From positions 2,480,001 through 2,544,000 of the forward strand of contig NC_066310.1 of NCBI RefSeq assembly GCF_905404315.1: 64,000 bases of DNA, written 5' to 3'. The notes beneath the pieces were generated by a model, which ran no database searches, was not told the origin of the DNA, and worked only from the letters and a program-made list of their open reading frames with translations. Positions 1 to 11,777 of the stretch are shown here, piece by piece. Position numbers and translations under genes: made by a program. The DNA is from Leptidea sinapis. Its lineage: Eukaryota > Arthropoda > Insecta > Lepidoptera > Pieridae. Position 1 is the first letter of the stretch, and every line of letters starts with the position of its first letter.

Positions 1-3000
1 ATGAAATGTCATTGACTACATTATTTGTATTGCGAATATATAGGTATTTCTAAGTCAAAAAATATAGGTACCAGATAAGTAATCACCAACAAACGTATAC
101 TAAAATCCTCTCCTTCTTAAGTATTAATCCGATCGGTTCAGTTGTTTTATTTTATATTTATAACTAAAGATATTGTGTTGTGTTTTTGATGCTTATGCTG
201 AAAGATCTATGAAGAATATATAATATAAATAAATTTGAATTTATAAAAATTATGTCAAATTGTGTGAACGACAAGAATATTTATAATTATGTTATGAAAT
301 CATCGAAATCTAAATATTAAGGTACTATGAATGTTATAAGTGTTTATTTCTTCCGGGACGACTGTCGCTTATATATTGCATTGCTACGTACGCTTGCAAC
401 GCCCCGGACATTGACATGTGCAGCAATGGAGTGCAAAATAATTGACGAATAAATTAAGGATCTCATAGTGAAATAGATAGCCGTATATTTTATTTAAAAA
501 TAAACATCTGCTTAGTTAAAAATACTTACCGATAAAATGTAATATTCATTGGTATAATTGCTGGTTGTGAAAGAGTCGACAGTTAGATGTACTGAAATAC
601 ACCATATTGTAATCTCTACTTACCCTCTGTTGGTCTCTCCGGAACCTGACGACATGTCTAACGGCCGTTCCTAATATTCAGTCTATCTTACTTGAGATAA
701 AAATCGTAACTATCGTTGACTTTTCTGTCCCAATAAACTTATAGACGGTAACTCACCTTATCCGTACACGCTGTATGTCAATGGGACGACGTATAGCTTA
801 CCAGCGATAGAAGTTTGTATGGAAATTTCAATTCACGCGTCCCAATATAAGGCGATAAGAATGACTTATCGGGTATATCGGGACTGCTTCAGATTATTGA
901 CAGATTACTCACAGTAGAAGGAAGTAATTTATCTCTATCTGTAGATAGTAAATTGGGAACTGCCGTAAGTCACTTCCAGTACCTTCTGATTTAGATTTCT
1001 ATGTATGAGATCAGTTTTAAGTGACGGAACTGAATATTCTACTTCTCATAACACAATGTTAAAGCAAATTAGAAAAAATAAATCAAGTGTGACGTGATTT
1101 GTAGCTGCTGATTGGCTTATTAGCTTGGATGTGATTGGTATCGCGAGATATAATAGTCGAATTGACTTGTTAAATTATTGTTGTAGGTTTAATGTGTTTG
1201 AGGAAGTTTTTGTTGCTGTTTCGATTGAGATAATAAAATTAATTAGAATAGTGTTTTAGTTACAATATTGAAAAATATCTTAAGTTAATATTTCTATTTG
1301 GAGTATTCGTAGTATGTAATATAGCTACGTATACGTCGTAAATAATTTAAATGCGTCATTTTTTGTTGATAATCTTATTCTGAGCAAGAAAAACATATTT
1401 GAAAATTTGCGAATATCTTTGAATAGCGACGCTGTTGGTCAGAGAGACCACATGTCATGACGACAAAATATGTAAATTTTCAAATAATACTGTCCCACTT
1501 ATTTAACTATGACGTATATGACAATCAACCGGGCTGAAATGGCAGACGTTTGAAGTGTCCGCGTAGATTAACTTTTGTTCCTTACTTTCAAAGTATTTTA
1601 AGCGGTCAATATTTTACTAAAGCGAAATAATCTTAAATAATATATCGAATAAAAATATTAAAACTACTGTAAGCATATTCCCATTCGCTATTTGTTTCTC
1701 TTAAAATTTAATTTAATGCTCAGGATAAGAAATATTTGACACTTATTTAAATTATAACCATAAATGGGATAAAATAATCATTGTTGCACATTAAAAAAAA
1801 ATTGCGGATGCATTGATAACTTTAGCAAAATTTTTTCCGGGATCAATCAGTTTCAAGCGAACTTTTCCATGTATTCGTAAGCTTCTCAATTAGATAGATG
1901 TAATGTAAGTAGGTACTTATAAATGGATCTCGTAAATGTCGCTAATGTGTATTGTGTACTACAATCTAGATGTAGGTTTGTTTATTCATAAAATTTTCTT
2001 TGTTAGATCATCACAATATCAGAATTTTTCTATTAGAAACTTATTTTCTAAACGTGAAAGAAGCATTTGTCACATTTTTCAATAGATCTTTACAAAATAT
2101 TTTTTTTTCGGCCAAGTTTATCGAGACAGTATTATTTTTTTTCTTTTATCCAGTTATCTCACTCACTCTATTCGAATGGATTTGCTTGTGTGTATAGAAT
2201 TTGTAAAACGGACCAAACATTTTGTTAAGCTATTGGTGTGATAACGACGTCATCTGTTTTTGTAAATAAAGTCTAAAATTAAACAGTGGTTGTTTCATTC
2301 AGTTGAGTATTAATTAAGGTGTAACTTATAAAACAAGTTTCATTATTTATAGAGAAAGTTATCAAGGTTCTTTTTTATATCTGTTTCCTCATAATGTTGG
2401 GACTGGTTTGAATTTTTGAAGTGAAACTTCATTAGAATCGTTGTGATTTGAGACTCTTTGAAACGAAAAAGCGAGACGATAGAGACACAAACAGGTAAAT
2501 GCAAAGGATTCAGCCGGCGAGAGAATAAGACAGACACATCAATTCATAAGATTTAACGTGGGAGAAAATGAGATAGAAAGCATTATACACTGTTTTAGTA
2601 CCAGGCGATCATAGTTGAAGAAGAGATCATCTTATGTAAGACGCGAGTATACCTTAAGGCGAAGAATAAGCAGAAAACACGCAAACATGGTGTTTTTAGG
2701 CAAGTCTTGTGGTGAAAGTATAGCATTTCGAGCTATGAACACTACTTAATCCTGTTACACATATCATTAAGTCTTATTTGTAGGTTGCTTATGCTTGCTG
2801 TTGGTTATAGTTAACACTGCCGAGCCTTTTTGAACTACCACTTTTCTTTGAAGTTAAACAAGTTTTTTGGCATGGCGTGACGCATTTTTTGGTACTTCTC
2901 TCAGAAAAGTTATTCTTATAGCTTATACTTTTTTGTGAAGGTTCATTTATTCAGATTAGTAGTGAATAACGAGGATTGTAAGCATATAAACTATTTTCCA

Positions 3001-3290
3001 AGCAAGAATTTTGAAAATATTGGCTTTGTTACATAGATGGCGGGCCGGCAGCCGTGAACTCATATCGCTCAAGGTCGCTGGCATTTAGTGTCGCCTTAAT
3101 ATATTCTGACGTCATGCGCACGACGTATTCCTACATAGACACCAGGAACACATAAATATGGTAACGGAGATAGTAATGTCTTTCATATCGGTTGAAATCA
3201 TGTGTCATCCTAGCAACATGTACCAGGACCTCATATGCAGTTTAGAGGTTAATGCACAATGCACATCTTAAAAAATATTTTAACAAAAAA
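1..3290. other. Gene-free AT-rich stretch at left edge
   Basis: I find no exon that joins into a known protein. Open frames such as 2000-2197 (+) and 2343-2537 (-) are short, low-complexity and lack family motifs. A moderately GC-richer tract around 600-1060 has a patchy, old-repeat look but no second copy here to define its ends. Around 3000-3200 there is another GC-richer tract with no recognisable coding content. Confidence 0.5.
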
Positions 3291-3408
3291 CCAACCGACT
3301 TCAAAAACACTATCCCAAAACAATAGATATAATACTCGTATGCACTAAAAAGTATAAAAATAATTGCGTATTTTTATAGTCTAATTAATTAATGTAATTC
3401 TAGTTACT
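3291..3408 (+). repeat. Left copy of a repeat that starts ACCGACTTCAAAAA
   Basis: This 118-bp tract reappears in reverse orientation at 6128-6243 with only scattered differences; both carry the ACCGACTTCAAAAACACTAT terminus. Related ends with the same ACCGACTTCAAAAA core occur at 6835-6872 and 62012-62030. I infer the terminus of a multi-copy DNA transposon; its class is not clear from the sequence. Confidence 0.6.
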
Positions 3409-3769
3409 TTTACGTTACTTTTTTTTAGTCTTATCAATGTTTTGGCAGTTTTAGTAAAAATTAAAAATAAAAACGATTTAATCAATTTCTTCCCTTGGAG
3501 ATTTAAAATAATAATAGATTTTTTATTTTCTGGAATTAAAAAAAAATATTAAGTATTAGTTTTGATAAAATTTCTGCAATAAATTAGTTATTTCAGTTTT
3601 GAAAAGTAAAATATATAAACTATAAGTTAAAGGAAAATTATTGGGGCGGATTTTTTTCTGGTGCCCAGGGGCGGCATTAAGTTTAAATGCGGCCCTGATC
3701 TCACCTATAACTATTTACGTAGTTACAAACTGATGTGTGTACGTGTATGTACGTGTCTGATCAAGTGCA

Positions 3770-6088
3770 TTAAAGAAAATATAAATATAGGATGAAAGTT
3801 CGAAAATATAACAATCCTCGCGATAAGGATAAGGATAAATAAAGGATAGTTCCTTTGATTTATTGAAAAAAAGATGTGAGGTATTGCTAGCAAGCTCCTA
3901 CGCTAAATATATTGAACGACTTGAACTATCATTACAATCAAACCCTAAATTAATTTGGTCATTCTTAAAACAAAAGAGAGGCAAATATTAAAAACGATAA
4001 TAACTCTGTTTCCAATGGGACAGACATTTGTAATGTTTTCGCTGATTATTTCTCGTCAGTATACAGTTCCAATAATAGTAATAGTAATAATCAAAATTCT
4101 AATAGTATTTCAAATCTTATCAACCCTTGTTGTAATGTGTACCTTGATTATATATCTTATACAGAGGACCAAGTTTATAATGTTTTAAAAAGACTTGATA
4201 TTAGGAAAGGAGCTGGAGCAGACGGTATTCCATCGATATATGTACATAATTGCGCTAGTGCATTAGCTTTACCACTTGCACTGATTATCAACAAATCTCT
4301 TAGGACTAGCACATATCCAATCTTATGGAAAAAAGCCCTGGTGTTGCCTTTATTTAAAGCCGGTGACAAAGAGGAGGTAAAAAATTATAGACCTATTTCC
4401 ATAATTTCTGTTTTTGCAAAAGTGTTTGAGCTACTTATATGTCCTGTCGTTTCATGGCACTTTAAAAGCTTTGTTACATCTGAGCAGCATGGGTTCGTGA
4501 AAGCTCAATCAACAGTTACCAACCTTGTTTCCTTTGTGGAAGACATTACTGAGGCTCTTGATACTGGCAAATCCGTTGATGCAATCTACACAGACTTCAG
4601 TAAGGCCTTCGACAAGGTTGATCACTCCATTTTACTATTGAAACTCAAAGGCATAGGTATAGCAGACCCATTGCTGAACTGGTTTAAATCGTATCTTGCC
4701 AATCGGTCATCAACTGTTGTTGTTAATGGTTATGCTTCTGAGCCATTTTTTGCCTATTCTGGTGTACCTCAAGGGTCTCATCTAGGGTCTTTGTTGTTTA
4801 ACATATTCATTAACGACATCAGTGATTGCCTTACGAATTCTAAGTTTTACTTATTCGCTGACGATCTTAAGATCTTTAGACCTGTCTCTTCAACTGCAGA
4901 TGCAGAGCTTTTACAGGAAGACTTAAACAATTTGTTAGTGTGGTGTCGTAACAATGGCATGATTTTAAATGCTAACAAGTGTCATGTTATGAAATTTTCT
5001 AGAATGAAAACATCTCTTGCATCAACATATTACATTGATGGTAGTCTTTTGTCTGAAGTTCCTCACATACGCGATTTAGGAGTTACGCTAGACAAGAAGC
5101 TCCGCTATAATATCCACATAGATAATATTGTTAGCAAGGGTTTTAGGACTCTTGGCTTTCTCTTTCGTAACTGTAAGCAATTTAAGGATGCTCGCACTAA
5201 AATAATTATTTACTCAGTACGTAGTATTTTGGAATACTCCAGCGTTGTATGGAATCCACACTTTAATATTTACTCACAAAGAATCGAAATGATACAAAAG
5301 AGATTTCTTTTGCATCTATCTTACGATCATAATCTAGTTAAAACTCTTAGGAGTTACGAGGATAAATTAAAGTACTTCAAGCTTCAGTCACTTTCGAATC
5401 GAAGACAGTTCCTCGATCTTACTTTTTTATATAAGTTGGTGAATGGCGTCATTGATAGTACCTATTTATTAGCTCAATTAAATATTCGTGCCCCACTGAA
5501 GACAATAAGGCCGTCGTCTTTTATGCCATTCGTAGAAAAAAGCACACGCTCACGTCAAAGACGCTATTCTCCAATTAATAGATTGATGTTGAGTTATAAT
5601 GCTCACTTAATCACATAAGAAATGTATTGGTGTCATAACAACTACTGTTAATAAAGAAAAGGATAAAGAAAAAGATAAAAAAGTTGATATTGATATATTT
5701 TCAGACCATATTTCGTCATTTAAACGGAATTTATTTCATTTATATTCATGATTTTTTTTTTGTAAATTATAGGCAAAAAGTATATTTTATTCAAATAATT
5801 AATAAATACTGATAAGTTTAAGTCTGTTTTATATAATTGTGAAATGATGCATGTTTTTATTATTATATAATATTATTGATCTCTTATTCATTTACGTTTA
5901 ATTCAATTTGTAATATTCCGATAATGTTTGCATTTATTTTAATAAAATATGTTTGTGTCTATGTTTTTGAAATGTGTGTAACCACCTATAATTAAGTCAA
6001 CACTTAGAATTTATTATTCATTGTAATAATGTTATTATACTTTTGTTAGTGTTTGTCTTGTTGGTGTTAAATAAATAAATAAATAAAC
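3770..6088 (+). mobile_element. CR1-like non-LTR retrotransposon, 5'-truncated, with tetranucleotide tail
   Basis: The element is recognisable from about 3770, where a coding frame typical of the endonuclease-RT linker (NNPRD, then a LASSYAKYIERL tract) begins. There is a frameshift near 3985-3995, after which the frame runs into the long RT ORF at 4137-5618. The 3' untranslated part continues to 6088 and ends in (AAAT)n. The endonuclease domain and 5' end are missing, which is the usual result of incomplete reverse transcription. Related 3' pieces with a similar tail lie at 49615-50258 (+) and 56716-57770 (-). CR1-like is my clade guess; a phylogeny of the RT would settle it. Confidence 0.8.
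4137..5618 (+). CDS. Reverse transcriptase ORF of the CR1-like LINE
   Basis: A 493-codon frame without internal stops. RT landmarks appear in order: the fingers tract NYRPISIISVFAKVFE at residues 83-98, TDFSKAFDKVDH at 152-163 with the first catalytic Asp, SGVPQGSHLGSLLF at 208-221, and the catalytic FADD box at 240-243. The C-terminal 200 residues resemble the tail of CR1/Jockey-group RTs (a DLGVTLD motif, then an Arg-rich end). It would copy element RNA by target-primed reverse transcription. The first Met is unlikely to be the native start because homologous coding sequence continues upstream across a frameshift, so the element is non-autonomous. The intact frame suggests a fairly recent insertion. 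Confidence 0.85.
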   Translation: MYLDYISYTEDQVYNVLKRLDIRKGAGADGIPSIYVHNCASALALPLALIINKSLRTSTYPILWKKALVLPLFKAGDKEEVKNYRPISIISVFAKVFELLICPVVSWHFKSFVTSEQHGFVKAQSTVTNLVSFVEDITEALDTGKSVDAIYTDFSKAFDKVDHSILLLKLKGIGIADPLLNWFKSYLANRSSTVVVNGYASEPFFAYSGVPQGSHLGSLLFNIFINDISDCLTNSKFYLFADDLKIFRPVSSTADAELLQEDLNNLLVWCRNNGMILNANKCHVMKFSRMKTSLASTYYIDGSLLSEVPHIRDLGVTLDKKLRYNIHIDNIVSKGFRTLGFLFRNCKQFKDARTKIIIYSVRSILEYSSVVWNPHFNIYSQRIEMIQKRFLLHLSYDHNLVKTLRSYEDKLKYFKLQSLSNRRQFLDLTFLYKLVNGVIDSTYLLAQLNIRAPLKTIRPSSFMPFVEKSTRSRQRRYSPINRLMLSYNAHLIT

Positions 6089-6127
6089 CTATCATGGATG
6101 ACACCGACTCCAAAAATTACAATAATT

Positions 6128-6243
6128 GTAACTAGAATTAGATTAATTAATTAGATTGTATAAAAATACGCAATTATTTTTATACTTTTGAGTGCATATC
6201 TTTATATATATTGTTTTGGGATAGTGTTTTTGAAGTCGGTTGA
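6128..6243 (-). repeat. Right, inverted copy of the ACCGACTTCAAAAA repeat
   Basis: This is the reverse complement of 3291-3408, starting about 40 bp after the LINE tail. A further 27 bp (6101-6127) contains a second, imperfect CACCGACTCC end, so this copy may be a short element with ends at 6110 and 6243. Confidence 0.55.
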
Positions 6244-7374
6244 TTTTTAGTAAATTTGAAGTACACTAACTAACAATTTATCTAAATATGTGTAGATATA
6301 CAAAAATTTTCAATGCAGCAATGAAGTGCTTTGCAATTTGATTACAGACAGAAATTCTGCCATAGATCGCACCCTTACTGTAAGTCGTTAATGAGTCCCA
6401 TTGTTCAGCATATTCGCCTACGACAATTACTTGACCATAACTATGTTATGGTAGATGACTTAAATACCCGGATAGCATAAAAAAGTTTCGGCCGAGAATC
6501 GTTAATTTGCCCCTATGAATTGAAGAGTTTCGTTACTTTGTCATGGATCCCGTAATCAGAACCTCACCAAACTATCTTTGAAGTATATCCTTTCCAATAA
6601 AAAAAGAATCATCGAAATCGGTTGGCGCCATATTGAGTTATTCGTAAATTTATCATCCACTTTGCTATACGTATGTATAGCAAATTTAAGACTTATGGTT
6701 TTCACATGGATGCCTTTATCAGATCTGAACCAAATTACAATGGGACCACACGGGAAGCACCAGTTTTCAAATAATTATCAAAATCGGTTAACCCAGTCGA
6801 AAGTTATGAGGAAACAAACATAAAAAAAAATACCGACGAATTGAGAACCTCCTCCTTTTTTGAAGTCGGTTAAAAATTGATATACAAGTGCTGAACCGTT
6901 GTTCGTTGGTGTTAGTGGTTTTCTTTGTGCTCTGCTTCGTACCCCCTCCACTCGTGTTTACGGCCTCAGCGTGTGTTAATACGTGTTTGTGTGCGCATGC
7001 GTAGACAAAGCTTAAGCAAAGGCATCACAACAACCTTTGTGTTTTGTGTATACAATGTGTGTACGTACACAAAACACCACGGCACGTTAGAGAGTAGTAT
7101 ATTTCGCATCATTTTTATAGTAAAATTCTTCATCATTTTGTAGGTTACACTTCTACCACGTGTGAATAGCACAGATGTTTTTTTTTAATTTGTAAGGTTT
7201 TAGATTGGTCCCATTATTAAAAATACGTGTGGAATCTAGGAGAAATTGTTATCTCCTCAAATTAGATAATTATTGATTCTATATATAAACCGCTATACAT
7301 AGAGGTTTTGGTTATTTTATTTGGTCGACTTTTAACAGACATGTCACCTGATTGTTAATGTGTACGTGTTGTAG
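6244..7374. other. Degenerate repeat tract, no host gene
   Basis: The part from about 6550 to 6872 ends in a CCTCCTTTTTTGAAGTCGGTT terminus of the same type as 3291-3408 in inverse orientation. Its open frame at 6578-6823 has the look of translated repeat DNA. The remaining 6873-7374 holds no supported feature; frames at 6925-7172 overlap on both strands and match nothing I recognise. Confidence 0.45.
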
Positions 7375-9182
7375 TACCTATCCGACGCCAACGTCGCAGA
7401 CCACCACCGACCCGCCGCGTTTGGCACTACAAGTCGGCAGATTGGGATAGGATGCGTTCCTTTTTTTGCATCCTAGTGCCTGCGCCGTTGCAGTAGCCGA
7501 TGTGATACTGCAGGGCATGGATATTTTTATACCAAGCTCTGTAGTACCGATCGGTGGCAGATCACAACCCCTGGTTCGATGCATCGGTTAAAGCAGCATC
7601 TGACTGCAAAAAACAGGCTCAAAGGATCCGAACTCCAAAGTTCTAAAGAGGAAATATAACCGTGCCTCCAGATTTTTAAGCGGCAAATCGCCCGTGCGAA
7701 ATCAAAGCACGTCGTCAAAATCGGCGAGCAGCTTTCCAATTACCCGACTGGAACACGCAAGTCCTGGTCGTTGCCGAAAGCTGCTCTTGGTTACTTCAAC
7801 CAGCCTTCCATGCCGCCGTTGCACATGAGGAATGACACCCTAGCCCTTACGGCAAAATAGAAAGCCGAGCTTCTGTGCGCTCTTTTCGCCTCCAACTCGA
7901 CTCTTGACGACAATGGAAAAACACCGCCGACCATCCCGCGGTGTCAGAGCTCTACGCCTGAAGTACATTTCAGACAGAAAACTGTTAGGCGAGCTCTGTT
8001 TTCGTTGGACGTCAGGAAGTCAAGCGGGCCGGATGGCATTTCTCCTATCGTGCTTAGAACGTGTGCCCCTCAGTTGACGCCGCGTTTATTCCGGCACTCT
8101 TATTCCAAAGGCGTAGTCCCTGACTCATGGAAGTCAGCCCTTTTCTATCCGATCCGAAAAAAAAAGGAGACAATTCGGATCCGGTAAACTACAGGCCTAT
8201 TACTTCCCTGCTCTCCAAAATCATGGAGAGCATAATTAGCGGCCAGCTCTTGGTATATCTAGAGGGTCACCAGTTGATCAACGACCGACAATACGGTTTT
8301 CGCCGTGGTCGGTCGGCAGGTGATGGTGGTGGAGGTATACCTAACACATAGATGGGCGGCGGCTATTGAAAGCAAGGGGAAAGCCTGGCAGTTAGCTTGG
8401 ATATAGCGAAGGCCTTTGATCGTGTATGGCACAAGGCGCTCCTCTTAAAACTTCCATCGTTTGGGCTTCTTGAGAGCTTATGCAAGTGGACCTCCAGCTT
8501 CCTCACTGGGCGCAGCATACAGGTCGTTGTCCACGGTTATTGCTCGAACCCGAAGCCCGTGAACGCTGGAGTGCCCCAAGGCTGTGTGCTATCTCCTACG
8601 CTGTTTCTTCTGCATATCAATGATATGTTGGACACCTCCAACATACATTGCTATACAGACGACAGTACTGGTGATGCCGTATACACGGGCCATGCAGGTC
8701 TCTCTCGGGAAATCGTTGACCAGTGCTTGACCAGAAACTTGTGTCTTCTATCGAGTTCTCTCTTGAGAAGGTCGCGGAATGGGGTAAATTGAACCTTGTC
8801 CAATTTAACCCCCAGAAGACTCAAGTTTTCACGTTTACCACCACCATGCCGACCCACATTCTTGCGCTCTACAAAGCGCAGGTACGGCCACACATGGAGT
8901 ATTGCTGTCATCTCTGGTCTGGCGCACCCCAGTATCAGCTCGACCCATTTGACCGCGTGCAACGTAGAGCAGCTCGAATTGTCGGGGACCCAGTGCTCTG
9001 TGAACGGCTGGATCACTTGGCGTTGTGTAGAGATGTCGTTGTGTGTCTTCTTCCACATCTCCTTCCTTAAATGCCGGCAACGCTCCTGTGATTCCCCTGG
9101 CGTTGCAAGAGATTTCGGGCGGCGGTGATCACTTAACACCAGGTGACCTGTACGATCGTTTGTCCTCCTATTTCATAAAATA
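7375..9182 (+). pseudogene. Decayed Jockey-type LINE polymerase (endonuclease end to RT C-terminus)
   Basis: Reading several frames in order gives the end of an endonuclease domain (7380-7600), a linker with SNYPTGTRKSWS (7735-7780), then an RT domain: DVRKSSGPDGISPIVLRTCA (8010-8070), NYRPITSLLSKIMES (8188-8232), LDIAKAFDRVWHKALL (8394-8440), NAGVPQGCVLSPTLF (8561-8606) and a catalytic box read as CYTDDSTGD in place of YADD (8650-8676). Stops and frameshifts at about 7490, 7858, 8165, 8345 and 8725 break it, and a deletion shortens the thumb region. The 3' end is a GATCACTTAACACCAGGTGA block plus a short A-rich tail. Related 3' pieces lie at 16938-17075, 34955-35795 and 56170-56345. The lack of an RNase H domain fits the Jockey clade. 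Confidence 0.82.
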
Positions 9183-10003
9183 AAAAAAGGGCACCCAGAG
9201 TGATTTTACCGAATTCAGACAAATATTATATTTTTATCTTTCACAATAATATCTTTATTACATGGCACATCGGTCATATTAAATAAAAAAGATAAATATT
9301 ATATTTATTTATTTATTTGGTTACCGTGAGAGTAAGCGTATTGCAGTATATAACGCATCCTTAAAATATTTAAAGTATAGCAGAAACAATTTTTTAAACA
9401 TACTGAAGTGACGCAAGTCGAGGACATTTTTTTTTAAATATAATTGAAACTAAATAACTAAATTAAAATTAGCTTAGGTACGTATAAAAGTTTCATTCAA
9501 TTCATAATAATTCATTTACATTGTTCTAAGTATATATTACATGATATAGCGCTCCGCCTCGGCGTCACACTCCAGGACTTTTATTCTAACATTTTGAGAA
9601 TTCTCTAGAGTCAAAAGTTGTAGAGTAAAATATATATTTTTATGCTTACATATTTCTTTTTAATTATTTTGTATAATTTTCTTATAATACTTTATATTTT
9701 CAGATTTTTATTCTATTTATTTATTTTTACTTTTTTGTACTCAAGCATTTTATTGTAATGGGTTTTGAGGCTTTCTATTGTTTTTTTTTTTAAAGTTATA
9801 CTTCTTTTGGGGCGTTTAGGAAAAATTATTAGAGAATTTTTAAGATGCACGCGTGACGCGCACACCGACACCCAAAATCAACACAGCGAATACCTACTGG
9901 TGAACTTATCAACTTTTTCCGTTCTAACTTAATCTAACACTAGATGGTGCATCTAGTGATATTTAGACAACATTATCTCTAAAACATATTTTGAAACCTT
10001 AGA
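9183..10003. other. AT-rich gene-free stretch
   Basis: Nothing coding is visible. The tract includes a short TTTA-rich microsatellite near 9300-9320 and long A/T runs. Confidence 0.5.
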
Positions 10004-10007
10004 TTAA

Positions 10008-10432
10008 GGTTTGGTCTCCGCTGCGCTCCAACTATATACCACACTACCTACTAAGAACAGTAGCTTTTTTATTACGGCAACTATTAGATGCTTGTGTGCG
10101 TGGCATCATTAAAATTTTGCAACTTGTAATAACACGAAGTGTATATAAATACGCTTAGTGTTATTTTACATTGAAATTAATAAAATACAAAATACTTGCT
10201 GATGATATGTGATCCTAGCGTCTTTCTTATTTCTAGTAGTATTATTTTTACAAAGTTTTACACGCAACCCGGCAATTTAGTTTCGATTATTAGCAAAGTT
10301 AGTTAACAGCATACGTCAACGTCACACATTGTTCGAGACTGGCTCGAGTACGCCCACTTGGGCGTTGTATTAGTTGCCGCACTTTGCGACTACGACTGCG
10401 GTATCTAGTTGGAGCGCAGGGGAGACCAATCC
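10008..10432. mobile_element. 425-bp MITE with TTAA flanks
   Basis: The ends are inverted repeats of about 33 bp: GGTTTGGTCTCCGCTGCGCT on the left and its near-complement ending GGGGAGACCAATCC on the right. TTAA flanks both sides (10004-10007 and 10433-10436). TTAA duplication is the piggyBac signature, but the terminal bases are not typical piggyBac ends, so the family is open. The ATTAAG/CTTAAT symmetry lets the inverted repeat run through the TTAA, so the TTAA could also be part of the TIR. Confidence 0.6.
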
Positions 10433-10436
10433 TTAA

Positions 10437-10913
10437 TCTAAATTTGACACCAAGCCTGAACTGCAGCTACCATAAACCTCTTGTAACTCATATGTCTACT
10501 GAACTACAAACAATGGACGAGAATTAAATAAATTTCAATATGTATATAATAGAAGCTGTAAAATAAAAATAAAAATTCTTTCTATTTGTAAAAAAGAGCA
10601 ATTTACTTATATTATATAAATCAAAGTTTATTTATGTATTTATTTTTATATTCTCAAAATTTTATCCTTTAGACTTCTTTTTGATGTCATTTCTAATAAC
10701 TTCTAGATACTACTATAACTAAACTATACGTTTAATTATATTTTCATTGGTATTATTTAAAACAGTTGCCAAAGTTTAATACGCCAAAGAAGTACAACTT
10801 GCTGCGTGCGTACATAAAAGTACACACTATTTAAAAGTAAACACACATTATTTTTGTATATTCTTATTTTATAGTTTAAGTTATTTTACCTTTTTACATA
10901 TTTTTTGGACACT
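10437..10913. other. AT-rich gene-free stretch
   Basis: No coding exon or defined repeat is visible. Confidence 0.5.
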
Positions 10914-11010
10914 TTGGCTCAGTTGGTTAGAGCACCGGCACGGAACGCCGAAGATCATGGGTTCGAGTCCCGCATCGTTCATAAAATTTTGTTTTTCAAA
11001 TTTTATTTGT
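10914..11010 (+). repeat. tRNA-derived SINE fragment (A and B boxes present)
   Basis: There is a good A box (GGCTCAGTTGGTTAGAGC) and B box (GGTTCGAGTCC) at tRNA-like spacing, but the acceptor arms do not pair properly and the sequence runs on into a non-tRNA tail (TTCATAAAATTTTGTTT). The tail recurs at 16163-16200 and, with the same head in reverse, at 40445-40545. I therefore call it a SINE head and not a working tRNA gene. Confidence 0.65.
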
Positions 11011-11195
11011 GTAACGCAGATTAGTTCTAAGGGATTAAACTTTTTAATTATATAATTGTTTAAATTTTTGTACATTTTTATTTTGAGGCTCTATTTAATA
11101 TACTTACAAATTTATTTTAATATGTATTTATCAATTTTCACATTAAAGCTTATTGTATACTATATTTGCTAATAAACCTACCTACTACTATATCT

Positions 11196-11412
11196 CACCA
11201 GTGGGAGGCTCCTTCGCACCGGATGCCGGCTAGATTATGGGTATCACAACGGCGCCCATTTCTACCGTGAAGCAGTAATGTGTAAACATTATTGCGTTTC
11301 GGTCTGAAGGGCGCCGTAGCTAGTGAAATTACTGGGAAAATAAGACTTATCATCTTATGATTCAAGGTGACGAGCCACCAAAAAACCACTGCAACCGGAG
11401 TCAATACAAATA
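11196..11412 (+). repeat. Lepidopteran-type SINE copy 1 (GGGAGGCTCC family)
   Basis: Matches other copies in the window through GTGGGAGGCTCCTT, ACAACGGCGCC, CCGTGAAGCAGTAATG and GGGCGCCGTAGCTAGTGAAA. It is truncated before the 3' block. Other copies: 27218-27482, 46395-46625 (-), 46905-47205, 49190-49310 and 55680-55895. Confidence 0.75.
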
Positions 11413-11423
11413 TGTAAAACAAT

Positions 11424-11650
11424 AAAGAGATTCAATATAAATACTTTATAGGCAAATTATAATTGTATACTATACCTATACCTTCATCGCATTATCAAAA
11501 ATAAAATAACTTATTTATACACACGACATACTTAAAAAAATATATCAAAATTTTAACTGGTTAAAAATAATTAAAGGAATCTGGTTTTATAACAACATAT
11601 AAAAGGTATTAATATATTTTATCAGAGATCGTGTTATCCGCTGGAACGAG
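11424..11650 (+). repeat. Direct repeat, first copy (carries the empty mariner site)
   Basis: The start of this tract is nearly identical to 12594-12640, and the two share further blocks (TACCTTCATCGCAT, AAAATAAAATAACTTAT, ATCAGAGATCGT). At 11627-11650 it reads through a TA dinucleotide without an insertion, where the second copy carries mariner. Confidence 0.75.
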
Positions 11651-11777
11651 ACTATCTTAGATAATTTATACGTCTATGACCGTTTTCAATAACGTATCTC
11701 TAGTAACGGATTGGTACATTGCTGTCACCGTTTAATGAAAACATCTTATCTATCCATAGTTATGTCCAATATAGTTA

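Noticed and set aside
2000..2537. Two short frames near the left edge
   Set aside because: AT-rich, low complexity and without any motif or splice context.
10914..10985. Possible functional tRNA gene
   Set aside because: A and B boxes are good, but acceptor stems do not pair and the same head and tail recur elsewhere as a SINE.
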